The notes: generated by a model not told the origin, from the letters alone. DNA of 41,320 bases from Chitinophagales bacterium (GCA_013299105.1 JAAFJY010000044.1:1-41320); one strand, 5' to 3'. Counted from the stretch's first letter, positions 15,984 to 23,107 are shown. Numbers and translations are program-made.

Positions 15984-16553
15984 CTATCCCTTAGACAACC
16001 TAACCAGTTGCTCTCCAGCTAGGCTACTGATAATTTCATCCTGAGATTTTTGGAATTCTTGGAGGACAATTAGAGCCTCAGGCTGTGATTGAGCTCCGAT
16101 TGCGTACATACATTTTTTAACATATGTATATTTAAAATCTTCATGCCTTGTAACATATGCAGGAAGATTACCTAAACTCCATTTTATCACCTCAAGATTA
16201 TGGGTTATTTTGGGTTCAAAAATTTGCAAGGCACCGATTAATTCACCATGCTCTTGGTGCCAGTCGTCTAAAATAGCAAGTTTAAAAAGGCACAATTTTT
16301 CGCTGGGATTAAGAAAATACCCCAAAGCATAAAGCACTCGATTTAGGTGAATTATATCAGCAGCAACTTTAGCTCTAATATACTCATCAATTACAACCTC
16401 CATTCTTACAACAGAGGCAAATTCATCTCTAACAGCTTCAATTGGGAGCTGTCCTTTCATCACTTTTTCTAAAAGTGATAAATGATCGTTGGATAAAAAT
16501 CTATTTGACAACTTCAAAAGCTTTAATGTTTTGATTAAAAATGGTGCCTGCAA
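15984..16553 (-). CDS. hypothetical helical protein (possible immunity-type)
   Basis: 189 residues if a TTG at 16553 is used. No ATG exists upstream before a stop, and the first internal ATG is Met32 at 16460. The start is therefore uncertain and the 5' end may be damaged. The protein is soluble and mostly helical: SNDHLSLLEKVMKGQLPIEAVRDEF, IIHLNRVLYALGYFL, LFKLAILDDWHQEHGELIGALQIF, then QPEALIVLQEFQKSQDEIISSLAGEQLVRL, a HEAT-like last pair. I do not recognise the family. Its size, solubility and position between other small unknown genes fit the immunity-protein class, which is inference. Confidence 0.5.
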   Translation of the reverse strand: MQAPFLIKTLKLLKLSNRFLSNDHLSLLEKVMKGQLPIEAVRDEFASVVRMEVVIDEYIRAKVAADIIHLNRVLYALGYFLNPSEKLCLFKLAILDDWHQEHGELIGALQIFEPKITHNLEVIKWSLGNLPAYVTRHEDFKYTYVKKCMYAIGAQSQPEALIVLQEFQKSQDEIISSLAGEQLVRLSKG

Positions 16554-16582
16554 TTCCGCGTCCTAAATATCTGAAATGGTCG

Positions 16583-16619
16583 AAAAAAACCAGACACAAA
16601 ACTCTATTAACTTTGTGTC
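16583..16619 (-). terminator. terminator of the 16.6-kb gene
   Basis: On the minus strand GACACAAA (16619-16612) pairs with TTTGTGTC (16600-16593) around an 11-base loop, and seven T follow shortly after (16589-16583). The stem overlaps the stop codon at 16607-16609, so this small gene seems to end its own transcript before the next one begins. Confidence 0.6.
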
Positions 16620-17005
16620 ATGAAACAGGAGGAATCAAACAACCAACTGGCCTCCAACCATTCTTTTTTGTCGTGTGCAATTTCCTCAATACATAGTCTT
16701 ATCCGATTCCATTCATCAGTTGTTGTAGTGTATTCTGGAAAAACCGTCTCCCATAATACATATTTGAGCTCGTACAAAACATCCTGATTGGTGTAATTAT
16801 TAGCGTCCCAAATCATGTTATTCTCAACTGCAAATTTGACCCAGTTGAATGAGTCATCAGAAAGCAAAGATTGAATTTCCATCTTGATTTGAGTCAGATT
16901 GTAAATACCTCCCGCTAACGCAGAGATTATTGACTCCTTTGGTATATCATATTCAAAGGAAAGTTCATTACGAACTAGGTTAGAGATTTCAAAAAATTCT
17001 TTCAT
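16607..17005 (-). CDS. hypothetical small acidic protein
   Basis: 132 residues from the ATG at 17005. It is acidic and rich in Trp (about six), Asn and Glu, with segments such as SDDSFNWVKFAVENNMIWDANNYTNQDVLYELKYVLWETVF and EWNRIRLCIEEIAHDKKEWLEASW. It has no signal peptide and no membrane segment. I do not recognise the family. Small acidic, Trp-rich proteins are common among immunity proteins of polymorphic toxin systems, and an immunity-like gene lies about 1.1 kb downstream on the same strand, but this is only context. Confidence 0.55.
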   Translation of the reverse strand: MKEFFEISNLVRNELSFEYDIPKESIISALAGGIYNLTQIKMEIQSLLSDDSFNWVKFAVENNMIWDANNYTNQDVLYELKYVLWETVFPEYTTTTDEWNRIRLCIEEIAHDKKEWLEASWLFDSSCFMTQS

Positions 17006-17049
17006 CGTGAGGATATATGATCAATAACTTCAAAATATAACCATTTAAT

Positions 17050-17204
17050 CCGCTAGTCCCACGTCACCCGCTAGGAGACGTGGGACTAGCGGAGCCAATT
17101 TTTATGACTTATTCATTCACCATCCCTAAGCAACATTACAGCTCGCTAATGCGTCAGGAGACGCACATCAGGGCAAGTCCCCATCAGGAGACGTGGGACT
17201 AGCG
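17050..17204. repeat. AGGAGACG-type palindromic repeat cluster
   Basis: A perfect 15-bp inverted repeat (CCGCTAGTCCCACGT, 17050-17064, with 17078-17092) has a 13-base loop. Its right half, AGGAGACGTGGGACTAGCG (17073-17091), is repeated exactly at 17186-17204. A third hairpin, TGCGTC (17150-17155) with GACGCA (17160-17165), shares the CAGGAGACG core. The cluster fills the space between the small unknown genes and the 3' end of porX and looks REP-like. Confidence 0.75.
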
Positions 17205-17222
17205 AATCCCGGCGCAGCTCCC

Positions 17223-17257
17223 TCTCTTCAACCTTTCAACACTTCAACTTTTCAACT
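17223..17257. repeat. TTCAACC-type octamer array 1
   Basis: Four consecutive variants of CTTTCAAC-like octamers lie directly after the porX stop codon. Related arrays are at 18831-18869, 19572-19608, 20074-20109 and 32123-32168. Confidence 0.7.
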
Positions 17258-17261
17258 AAAA

Positions 17262-18815
17262 TCACCTAGAACTCAACCTAATCACTGGACAAATCATTTC
17301 CTCCAGCGAAATCCCCCCGTGTTGAAAGGTATTTTTGTAATAATTGTGGTAGTGGTTGTAATTGTTGGGGTACAGGAAAAAGATGTCGTCCTTGGCAAAT
17401 ACGTACACCGAACTCACATTCACCTTGGGCAAACGGGCTTGTACCGGATCGCGGATTTCGAGCACATCGCGGCGCTCGTATTGCAGGTTGCGGCCCATTT
17501 TGTAGCGCAGGTTGGTCGTGGTTTCGCGGTCGCCCACCACTTTTGAGGGGGTATTTACCCGGATCGTGCCGTGATCGGTGGTCACGATCAACTGGATGTC
17601 TTTTTCCGACAATTTTTGCAAAGCCGCCCACAATGGCGAGTTTTCAAACCAAGAGCGGGTCAAGGATCGGTAGGCTTTTTCATCGCCCGCCAGTTCTTTG
17701 AGCACTTCCATCTCGGTGCGGGCGTGCGAAAGCATGTCGATGAAGTTGTACACAATCACCGTGAGGTCATTTTTCAGGTAATTGTGGATGTTGTCCTGCA
17801 TTTGGCGGGCTTGGGCCACGCTGGTGATTTTCAGGTATTCGTAACGCACTTCTTTGCGTAGCAAGCGGCGGATCTGCTCGCCCAAGAGCTCGCTTTCAAA
17901 CATGTTTTTCCCGCCCTCATCGTTGTCATTGCGCCACCAATCGGGGTAGGCTTTTTCAATTTCGGCTGGCATCATGCCCGAAAAAATGGCATTGCGGCTG
18001 TATTGGGTAGCAGTAGGCAAGATGCTGAAAAAGAAATCCTCGTCTTCTACCCGGTATTTTTCCATCAAAATGGGCTCGATCATTTTCCATTGGTCGTAGC
18101 GCAAATTGTCGAGCAGTACCACAAAGGTGGGTTTGCTGTTGCTGAGTTGGGGGAAAACCTTGCGGCGCATGAGGTTATTCGACATCGCCGGGCCATTGTC
18201 TTTTTGCACCCAGTTGAGGTATTCATTCACCACGTATTTACAGAAACCATTGTTGGCCTCTTTCTTTTGCATGGATAAAATATCGACCATTTCCACGGAG
18301 TGCGATTGGTCGATTTTCAGCTCCCAGTTGATGATCTTGCGGTACACATCCACCCATTCCTCGTAGTTGAGACCGCTGTTGATTTCCATGAAAATCTGCC
18401 GAAACTCCTGTTGGTAGTCCGAGGAAGTTTTTTCCCTGACCAAGCGTTTGTTGTCGATGATTTTTTTGAGGGTCAGCAAAATCTGGTTGGGATTGACGGG
18501 CTTGATCAGGTAATCGGCGATTTGCGAACCCAGGGCTTCTTCCATCACATTTTCGGCCTCGTTTTTGGTGATCATCACCACCGGCAGCAGCGGGTTCAGG
18601 GCTTTTATGCGGGTCAAAGTCTCCAGGCCAGTGATCCCTGGCATGCTCTCATCCAGGAAAACCACGTCGATGTCGCGGTTTTGCTCACACTCCTCCAGTG
18701 CATCGTGGCCGTTGGTGACGGTGATGACTTCGTAGTCTTTTTTTTGCAAAAACAGGATTTGGGGTTTCAAGAGGTCGATTTCGTCATCGGCCCAGAGGAT
18801 GGTGATTTTGTCCAT
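17262..18815 (-). CDS. porX: T9SS response regulator with PglZ domain, PorX type
   Basis: 517 residues, nearly the same length as characterised PorX. Receiver domain 1-125: acidic pair Asp10-Asp11, phosphoacceptor Asp55 in FLDESMPG, Thr83, Lys105. A helical linker follows (about 130-220), then the PglZ/alkaline-phosphatase-like domain (about 228-510) with metal-site candidates Asp236 in LLDNLRYD, Thr268/Thr270 in PTATQYS, Asp360 and His364 in FIDMLSH, and Asp414-His415 in TTDHGT. PorX, phosphorylated by PorY, controls type IX secretion together with a sigma factor, and its PglZ domain can hydrolyse oligonucleotide substrates. Several likely T9SS cargo genes lie in this window. Octamer arrays flank both ends of the gene. 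No porY or porV is adjacent. Confidence 0.93.
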   Translation of the reverse strand: MDKITILWADDEIDLLKPQILFLQKKDYEVITVTNGHDALEECEQNRDIDVVFLDESMPGITGLETLTRIKALNPLLPVVMITKNEAENVMEEALGSQIADYLIKPVNPNQILLTLKKIIDNKRLVREKTSSDYQQEFRQIFMEINSGLNYEEWVDVYRKIINWELKIDQSHSVEMVDILSMQKKEANNGFCKYVVNEYLNWVQKDNGPAMSNNLMRRKVFPQLSNSKPTFVVLLDNLRYDQWKMIEPILMEKYRVEDEDFFFSILPTATQYSRNAIFSGMMPAEIEKAYPDWWRNDNDEGGKNMFESELLGEQIRRLLRKEVRYEYLKITSVAQARQMQDNIHNYLKNDLTVIVYNFIDMLSHARTEMEVLKELAGDEKAYRSLTRSWFENSPLWAALQKLSEKDIQLIVTTDHGTIRVNTPSKVVGDRETTTNLRYKMGRNLQYERRDVLEIRDPVQARLPKVNVSSVYVFAKDDIFFLYPNNYNHYHNYYKNTFQHGGISLEEMICPVIRLSSR

Positions 18816-18830
18816 GTGATGGGTGTTCTC

Positions 18831-18869
18831 GAGAAGTTGAGAGGTTTAGGGTTGAAATGTTGAAGAGAG
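18831..18869. repeat. TTCAACC-type octamer array 2
   Basis: Degenerate GTTGAGAGG/GTTGAAATG units lie just upstream of the porX start on its transcribed side, the reverse complement of the TTCAACC-type arrays. It may therefore form part of the porX leader. Confidence 0.6.
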
Positions 18870-18875
18870 CGGTAC

Positions 18876-19124
18876 TTACCGAGCCTTCTTCACCGCATTC
18901 GTAACCCGCACAATAAAATTAGGTTTTTTGGCTGAATATTGTTCAAGGGCATCGAAAAAAGTGTGCAACTTACTTTTTGTTGGTAAACCTAGTGTGGTGC
19001 GAAGGAGATGATGAGCCATTACCAGCACGACTTGTTGGTCTAAACTAGAATATTTGTCTAAACCAGAATTTTCAGAATCTAAGAATTGCTGAAGACTTCG
19101 GAGAAAAGCGATCTCGACAATCAA
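18876..19124 (-). pseudogene. possible gene remnant upstream of porX
   Basis: An open frame of up to 82 codons with only a TTG at its far end. Its first 30 codons are translations of the local CTAAACCAGAAT and CTGAAGACTTCGG repeats and so are not a real N-terminus. From an internal Met at 19019 onward the sequence looks protein-like (MAHHLLRTTLGLPTKSKL, then HTFFDALEQYSAKKPNFIVR, ending NAVKKAR). It may be the 3' end of a gene whose front was replaced by repeats, or a chance frame. No family recognised. Confidence 0.3.
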
Positions 19125-19225
19125 ACGAGGTTTTTTGTCTAAACCAGAATTTTCAGAATTACGGAATTACAGAATTTCTTGCATAACGTTGACCAATTTT
19201 TGTCTAAACCAGAATTTGAAAGAAT
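19032..19225. repeat. CTAAACCAGAAT repeat cluster
   Basis: Three good copies of TTGTCTAAACCAGAATTT with a following TCAGAAT-like tail start near 19053, 19134 and 19197. A weaker one (TTGTTGGTCTAAACTAGAAT) starts at 19032. Spacing is irregular, so it is not a CRISPR array. Confidence 0.8.
19089..19143 (+). repeat. dispersed ~55-bp repeat, copy 2
   Basis: CTGAAGACTTCGGAGAAAAG followed by ATCTCGACAATCAAACGAGG and a T-run. It matches the copy at 12072-12126 over about four fifths of positions and lies between two CTAAACCAGAAT units. Confidence 0.75.
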
Positions 19226-19571
19226 TTCCAGAATTGGCCCGCTTCGCGGTCAAAAACGCCTCATATTCACCATGAAAATCACATAATTCTCAGCTGCGGA
19301 AACTTCTCCGAAGTTTTCAGAATAAGCCGACTGCGAGTCAAACAACATCATGTTAGCGGGGGCTGTAGACCCCTAAGCATATAGGTCAACATCATGTTTG
19401 ATGGGGCTGTAAGTCCCTAACGTTGGTCAGTCAACTTCACGCTAGCAATCATTTTCATCACAAAATTGCCTACACTGAAACTTTTCCGAAGTTTCCAGAG
19501 AATTGGCCCGCTTCACGGTCTTGGGCATAGACACTGCCATCAAACCTGCTTGCACCTTAACTTGTGCCTTT
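19226..19571. repeat. intergenic repeats: inverted CTTCGG copies and a 44-bp tandem pair
   Basis: No gene is seen here. TTCTCCGAAGTTTTCAG (19304-19320) and CTTTTCCGAAGTTTCCAG (19481-19498) are inverted copies of the CTGAAAACTTCGGAGAA core; each is part of a small hairpin. Units starting CAACATCATGTT at 19343 and 19387 form an imperfect 44-bp tandem, each holding a GGGGCTGTA-Gx-CCCCTAA-like hairpin (written approximately). AGAATTGGCCCGCTTC occurs near both 19230 and 19499, followed by GCGGTC or ACGGTC. Confidence 0.7.
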
Positions 19572-19608
19572 CTCTTCAACATTTCAACCTTTCAACTTTT
19601 CAACTTTT
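19572..19608. repeat. TTCAACC-type octamer array 3
   Basis: Consecutive TTCAAC units (TTCAACAT, TTCAACCT, TTCAACTT, TTCAACTT) end four bases before the candidate -7 box of the next gene. They occupy the place where a -33 box would be expected. Confidence 0.75.
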
Positions 19609-19611
19609 GCG

Positions 19612-19619
19612 TACCTTTG
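19612..19619 (+). promoter_or_regulatory. candidate -7 box of the small lipoprotein gene
   Basis: TACCTTTG matches TAnnTTTG exactly, 24 bases before the ATG at 19644. The upstream octamer array supplies TTTC but no TTTG at the -33 spacing. Confidence 0.45.
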
Positions 19620-19643
19620 CCCCTCGATTGAACTTACAATGCC

Positions 19644-19988
19644 ATGAATACAAAAAAACTGTTCCAATATTGCACTTTTGCCTTGCTGTTGAGCTGGGTA
19701 ATGGCTTGCAACAACAACAAAACTACCGCTCAGTCGGTAGAAGAAGAACCCGTGCTCAATGAGTCGATGGGCTCAGGCAATGAATACAGTGCAACTTTCC
19801 AATGCGTACTGCACTGCCCGGGCAGTGGCGCCGAAAGCTTTGGCACTTGCCCCACCTGCGGTCGTTATTACATGTACAATCCCGACCTACCCAAGGCTGA
19901 TTCGATCAACCGTGCCCTTTCCCGCTCAATCAATGGTGGCATTGGTACCAAGCCAGAACCACTTGCTGACCCTAACCACCAGCATTGA
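19644..19988 (+). CDS. small lipoprotein with a heavy-metal-binding-domain-like Cys motif
   Basis: 114 residues. The signal peptide ends LLLSWVMAC with lipidated Cys22, so it is anchored on the outer face of a membrane. The mature part contains YSATFQCVLHCPGSG followed by GTCPTCGRYYM. This is close to the heavy-metal-binding domain motif Y-x-C-P-M-H-P ... G-x-C-P-x-C-G-M found in copper and zinc export proteins, but with the first part altered (CVLHCP) and Met replaced by Arg after CG. It may bind a metal through two Cys pairs and a His, or be a zinc ribbon. The C-terminus ends in PNHQH. A single-gene unit, convergent with cysN, with a shared terminator. Confidence 0.7.
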   Translation: MNTKKLFQYCTFALLLSWVMACNNNKTTAQSVEEEPVLNESMGSGNEYSATFQCVLHCPGSGAESFGTCPTCGRYYMYNPDLPKADSINRALSRSINGGIGTKPEPLADPNHQH

Positions 19989-20024
19989 GCCCGTAAAGGC
20001 CACCAAACAAAATGGAAAACAGAA

Positions 20025-20061
20025 AGGGCCAAGTGTAATCAATGCTGCTACACTTGGCCCT
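20025..20061. terminator. bidirectional terminator between the small lipoprotein and cysN
   Basis: A 13-bp perfect stem (20025-20037 with 20049-20061) encloses an 11-base loop. On the minus strand a T-rich stretch follows, so it should end the cysC-cysD-cysN transcript. On the plus strand the tail is less T-rich. Confidence 0.75.
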
Positions 20062-20073
20062 AGTCTTTGGGTG

Positions 20074-20109
20074 TCTTCTCAACCCCTCAACTTCTCAACT
20101 TCTCAACTC
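20074..20109. repeat. TTCAACC-type octamer array 4
   Basis: TCTCAACC/CCTCAACT/TCTCAACT/TCTCAACT units abut and overlap the cysN stop codon (20108-20110), between that stop and the terminator hairpin. Confidence 0.65.
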
Positions 20110-21364
20110 AAATGATCATCCCCGCAGCCACGGTTTCATTCGTGCCTTCGTCCACCAGGATTAAGCTGCCCGTGCTGCGGTTGCGGCGGTACGGATCGAA
20201 GAAAAGCGGCTTGGTGGTGCGCAGTACAATGCGGGCGATGTCGTTCATTTTGATGGTAAGGTCTTCTTCATTGCGGTGCAAGCTATTGATGTCAAGCTTG
20301 TAGCGAATCTCTTTTACGATGCAGCGGGCCTCCTGGCTGGTGTGCAAAACGGTGTATTTGCCGTTGAGCTGCAGTGGGCGCTCGTTGAACCAGCATACCA
20401 TCACTTCTAGGTCCTGGCTGGCTACGGGTTGGTTGTGGGTACGCACAATCATGTCTCCCCGACTGAGGTCAAAATCTTCCTCAAGGGATACCGTTACTGA
20501 CATCGGCGGGTATGCTTCTTCGATCTCACCGTGGTAAGTTTCGATTTTGGCAATCTTCGTTTCAAAGCCCGAAGGCAAAAGCGTCACCTCGTCTCCTTTC
20601 TTGAGGATTCCACCTGCTACCCTACCCGCATATCCGCGATAATCGTGGTGCTCATCGGTGTATGGGCGAATAACGTACTGCACCGGGAAGCGAACGTCTA
20701 CAAAATTGTGGTCGCTGCCAATGTGGATGTTTTCGAGGGTGTACAGCAAGGTGCTTCCACCATACCAAGGCATGTGCTCGGAGCGGTCCACGATGTTGTC
20801 GCCCTGCAAAGCAGAAACCGGGATAAAACTCACGTCTTTGACTTCCAGTTTGTGGGCAAAGTTTTCAAAATCGGCCTTGATTCTTTCAAAAACTTCCTGG
20901 CTGTAGTCCACCAAGTCCATCTTGTTGATGCAAATCACGAGGTGTGGAATTTGCAACAAGGAAGCGATGAATGCGTGGCGGCGGGTTTGCTCCACTACCC
21001 CATTGCGGGCGTCCACCAGGATCAAGGCCACGTTGGCTGTTGAGGCCCCGGTTACCATGTTGCGGGTGTACTGGATGTGGCCTGGGGTATCGGCGATGAT
21101 GAATTTGCGCTTGGGCGTAGCAAAATAGCGGTAAGCCACGTCAATGGTGATGCCTTGTTCGCGCTCAGCTTTGAGGCCGTCGGTCAGCAAGGCAAGGTTT
21201 ACTTCGGCTTCGCCACGGCGCTCGCTGGCTTTTTGGACGGCTTCGAGCTGGTCCTCAAAAATCGACTTTGAGTCGTACAATAAACGACCGATGAGCGTGC
21301 TTTTGCCGTCGTCCACATTGCCAGCGGTGGTGAAACGCAATAGTTCAGAATGTGTATGTTCCAT
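20108..21364 (-). CDS. cysN: sulfate adenylyltransferase subunit 1 (GTPase)
   Basis: 418 residues from the ATG at 21364. An in-frame extension of 60 Arg-rich codons overlaps the end of cysD and is rejected. CysN is the GTPase that drives ATP sulfurylase: ATP plus sulfate gives adenylyl sulfate with CysD. The GTP-binding motifs are complete: GNVDDGKST (15-23), DTPGH (92-96) and NKMD (147-150), followed by two beta-barrel domains of the EF-Tu kind. There is no fused kinase domain; the APS kinase is a separate gene here. The last gene of the cysC-cysD-cysN unit, 29 bases after cysD. Confidence 0.96.
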   Translation of the reverse strand: MEHTHSELLRFTTAGNVDDGKSTLIGRLLYDSKSIFEDQLEAVQKASERRGEAEVNLALLTDGLKAEREQGITIDVAYRYFATPKRKFIIADTPGHIQYTRNMVTGASTANVALILVDARNGVVEQTRRHAFIASLLQIPHLVICINKMDLVDYSQEVFERIKADFENFAHKLEVKDVSFIPVSALQGDNIVDRSEHMPWYGGSTLLYTLENIHIGSDHNFVDVRFPVQYVIRPYTDEHHDYRGYAGRVAGGILKKGDEVTLLPSGFETKIAKIETYHGEIEEAYPPMSVTVSLEEDFDLSRGDMIVRTHNQPVASQDLEVMVCWFNERPLQLNGKYTVLHTSQEARCIVKEIRYKLDINSLHRNEEDLTIKMNDIARIVLRTTKPLFFDPYRRNRSTGSLILVDEGTNETVAAGMII

Positions 21365-21393
21365 GTTGAGTTGTCCTTCTGGATAGGTGGAAA

Positions 21394-22302
21394 TTAAAAA
21401 TACCCTTGTTTTTTGCGGTCTTCCATCGCTGTTTCGGTGCGTTTGTCGTCGGCGCGGGTGCCGCGCTCGGTGACGCGGGAAGCGGCAATTTCTTCGATCA
21501 CTTCTTCTACCGTAACGGCATTTGACTTTACAGCCCCGGTACACGTGATGTCCCCAATGGTGCGGAAACGGATAGTAGTTTTGAACGGCACTTCGTTGGG
21601 GCGGCGCATGATCACCTCATCAGCGGCCATGAGTACGCCATCGCGGTCGAAGACCTCGCGTTCGTGGGCAAAATAGAGGCTGGGCAGCTCTACGTTTTCC
21701 ATCGCTAAGTACTGCCAAACGTCGAGTTCCGTCCAATTGCTGATCGGAAAAACGCGGAAGTGTTCCCCCATTTGCTTTTTACCGTTGAACAGGTTCCAGA
21801 GTTCGGGGCGCTGGTTTTTGGGGTCCCATTGTCCAAACTCGTCGCGGTGTGAGAAAAAGCGCTCTTTGGCGCGGGCTTTCTCTTCGTCACGGCGGGCTCC
21901 ACCGATGGCGGCATCGTATTTACCTTTCTCCAAAGACTCCAACAAAACCGTAGTTTGCAAGTAGTTGCGGCTGGCGTTGTAGCCTTTTTCTTCCACTACC
22001 TTGCCTTGGTCAATGGCCTCTTGAACTGAGCCAACGATCAGGCGAGCACCCATTTTCTCCACGAGATCATCGCGGTATTCGATGGTTTCGATGAAATTAT
22101 GTCCGGTGTCGATGTGTAAAAGTGGAAATGGAATCCTTGCTGGGTAGAATGCCTTCATTGCCAGATAAGTCACCAAAATGGAGTCTTTGCCACCTGAAAA
22201 AAGCAAAACGGGGTTTTGAAACTGCGCAGCCACTTCGCGCAGGATGAAAATGGACTCGGCTTCGAGTTCGCGGAGGTGGTTGAGTTGGTAATTTTTGTCC
22301 AT
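21394..22302 (-). CDS. cysD: sulfate adenylyltransferase subunit 2
   Basis: 302 residues, the usual size. The catalytic ATP-pyrophosphatase subunit that forms adenylyl sulfate with CysN. The PP-loop SGGKDS is at 36-41, followed by LLHIDTGHNFIETIEYRD, GGARRDEEKARAKERFFSHRDEFGQWDPKNQRPELW and FPISNWTELDVWQYL, all hallmarks of CysD. The C-terminus RGTRADDKRTETAMEDRKKQGYF is the standard ending. It is separated from cysC by 165 bases that hold an inverted-repeat element. No PAPS reductase is in the window, so use in assimilation or in sulfation of cell-surface material cannot be told apart. Confidence 0.97.
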   Translation of the reverse strand: MDKNYQLNHLRELEAESIFILREVAAQFQNPVLLFSGGKDSILVTYLAMKAFYPARIPFPLLHIDTGHNFIETIEYRDDLVEKMGARLIVGSVQEAIDQGKVVEEKGYNASRNYLQTTVLLESLEKGKYDAAIGGARRDEEKARAKERFFSHRDEFGQWDPKNQRPELWNLFNGKKQMGEHFRVFPISNWTELDVWQYLAMENVELPSLYFAHEREVFDRDGVLMAADEVIMRRPNEVPFKTTIRFRTIGDITCTGAVKSNAVTVEEVIEEIAASRVTERGTRADDKRTETAMEDRKKQGYF

Positions 22303-22327
22303 AACAAGTTGGGATTGTTAGAGTATA

Positions 22328-22472
22328 TTTGAAATTTTTGATTGGCCCCAAATGGCCCTTTTTCGCCCATGCTTCGTTGCAAAAATGCTCATTATGCGCT
22401 GCATAACTCCGCTTTTTGCGCCTTGCCTGGACAAAAACGTGCTCATTTTTGTCTGCAATCCTAAATTTCAAA
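22328..22472. mobile_element. 145-bp MITE-like element between cysC and cysD
   Basis: The ends are 17-base terminal inverted repeats: TTTGAAATTTTTGATTG (22328-22344) and, on the other strand, TTTGAAATTTAGGATTG (22472-22456), 15 of 17 identical. Inside are a GGCCCCAAATGGCCC palindrome near 22343 and a GACAAAAA/TTTTTGTC hairpin near 22431-22452. The right end overlaps the cysC stop codon (22468-22470). No clear target duplication is seen and no protein is encoded, so mobility is inferred from structure only. Confidence 0.55.
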
Positions 22473-23097
22473 CATCCTCCATGCTGATCATGGGAAGAAT
22501 AAAGCTCAAGATTTGAGCAGCACTGGCTTCAATACTCATTTGATCGGTTCGGATCTCCAATGCAGGCTTTTGAGGGGCCTCGTAAGGATCGTCAATCCCT
22601 GTGAAACCCTTGATCAAGCCCGCACGGGCCTTTTGGTACAAACCTTTCACGTCGCGTGCTTCGCACACTTCGATGGGGGCATTGATGTAAATTTCCAGGA
22701 AATCATCGGCTCCTACGATGTCGCGGGCCTGATCGCGCATGGCCTGCATGGGGCTGATGAAAGAGTTGATGCAAATGATGCCGCTGTGCAGGTAAAGTTT
22801 GGATACCTCGGCAATGCGGCGAATGTTTTCCACCCGATCAGCTTCACTAAAACTCAGGTTGCCATTGATGCCACTGCGAATGTTGTCGCCATCCAAAACT
22901 TGTGGAAAAAAGCCTTCTGCAAACAATTGGCGCTCCAAAGCTTTGGCAATGGTACTTTTGCCCGAACCAGAGAGCCCCGTCAGCCATAAGACTTTGCTGC
23001 GTTGCTGAAGACGGGCTTCGCGCTCAGCACGTTGTACCAATTGATCGAAAATAGGATGAATGTGTTCAGCCAAAGTTGTGTGTATTTTGCTGGCCAA
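22468..23097 (-). CDS. cysC: adenylyl-sulfate kinase
   Basis: 209 residues if the TTG at 23097 is used; a second TTG lies at 23073, and no ATG occurs before a stop. The enzyme phosphorylates adenylyl sulfate to PAPS. Motifs: Walker A GLSGSGKS (41-48), DGDNIRSG, FSEADRVENIRR, the FISP segment, EVCEARDVKGLYQKARAG and FTGIDDPYEAP, all standard for CysC. The start region is duplicated: GCCAAAGTTGT occurs at 23069-23079 and 23093-23103, exactly eight codons apart, so both TTG codons have the same context. The first gene of the unit. A palindromic repeat lies 11 bases before the start, in the presumed leader. Confidence 0.93.
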   Translation of the reverse strand: MASKIHTTLAEHIHPIFDQLVQRAEREARLQQRSKVLWLTGLSGSGKSTIAKALERQLFAEGFFPQVLDGDNIRSGINGNLSFSEADRVENIRRIAEVSKLYLHSGIICINSFISPMQAMRDQARDIVGADDFLEIYINAPIEVCEARDVKGLYQKARAGLIKGFTGIDDPYEAPQKPALEIRTDQMSIEASAAQILSFILPMISMEDV

Positions 23098-23107
23098 AGT
23101 TGTTCAG

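Noticed and set aside
19032-19225. CRISPR array
   Set aside because: The repeats are imperfect, irregularly spaced and lack unique spacers of constant length. No cas gene is in the window.
22097-22471. 124-codon minus-strand frame across the cysC-cysD gap
   Set aside because: It translates the inverted-repeat element and then runs out of frame into cysD, so it is a by-product of the element.
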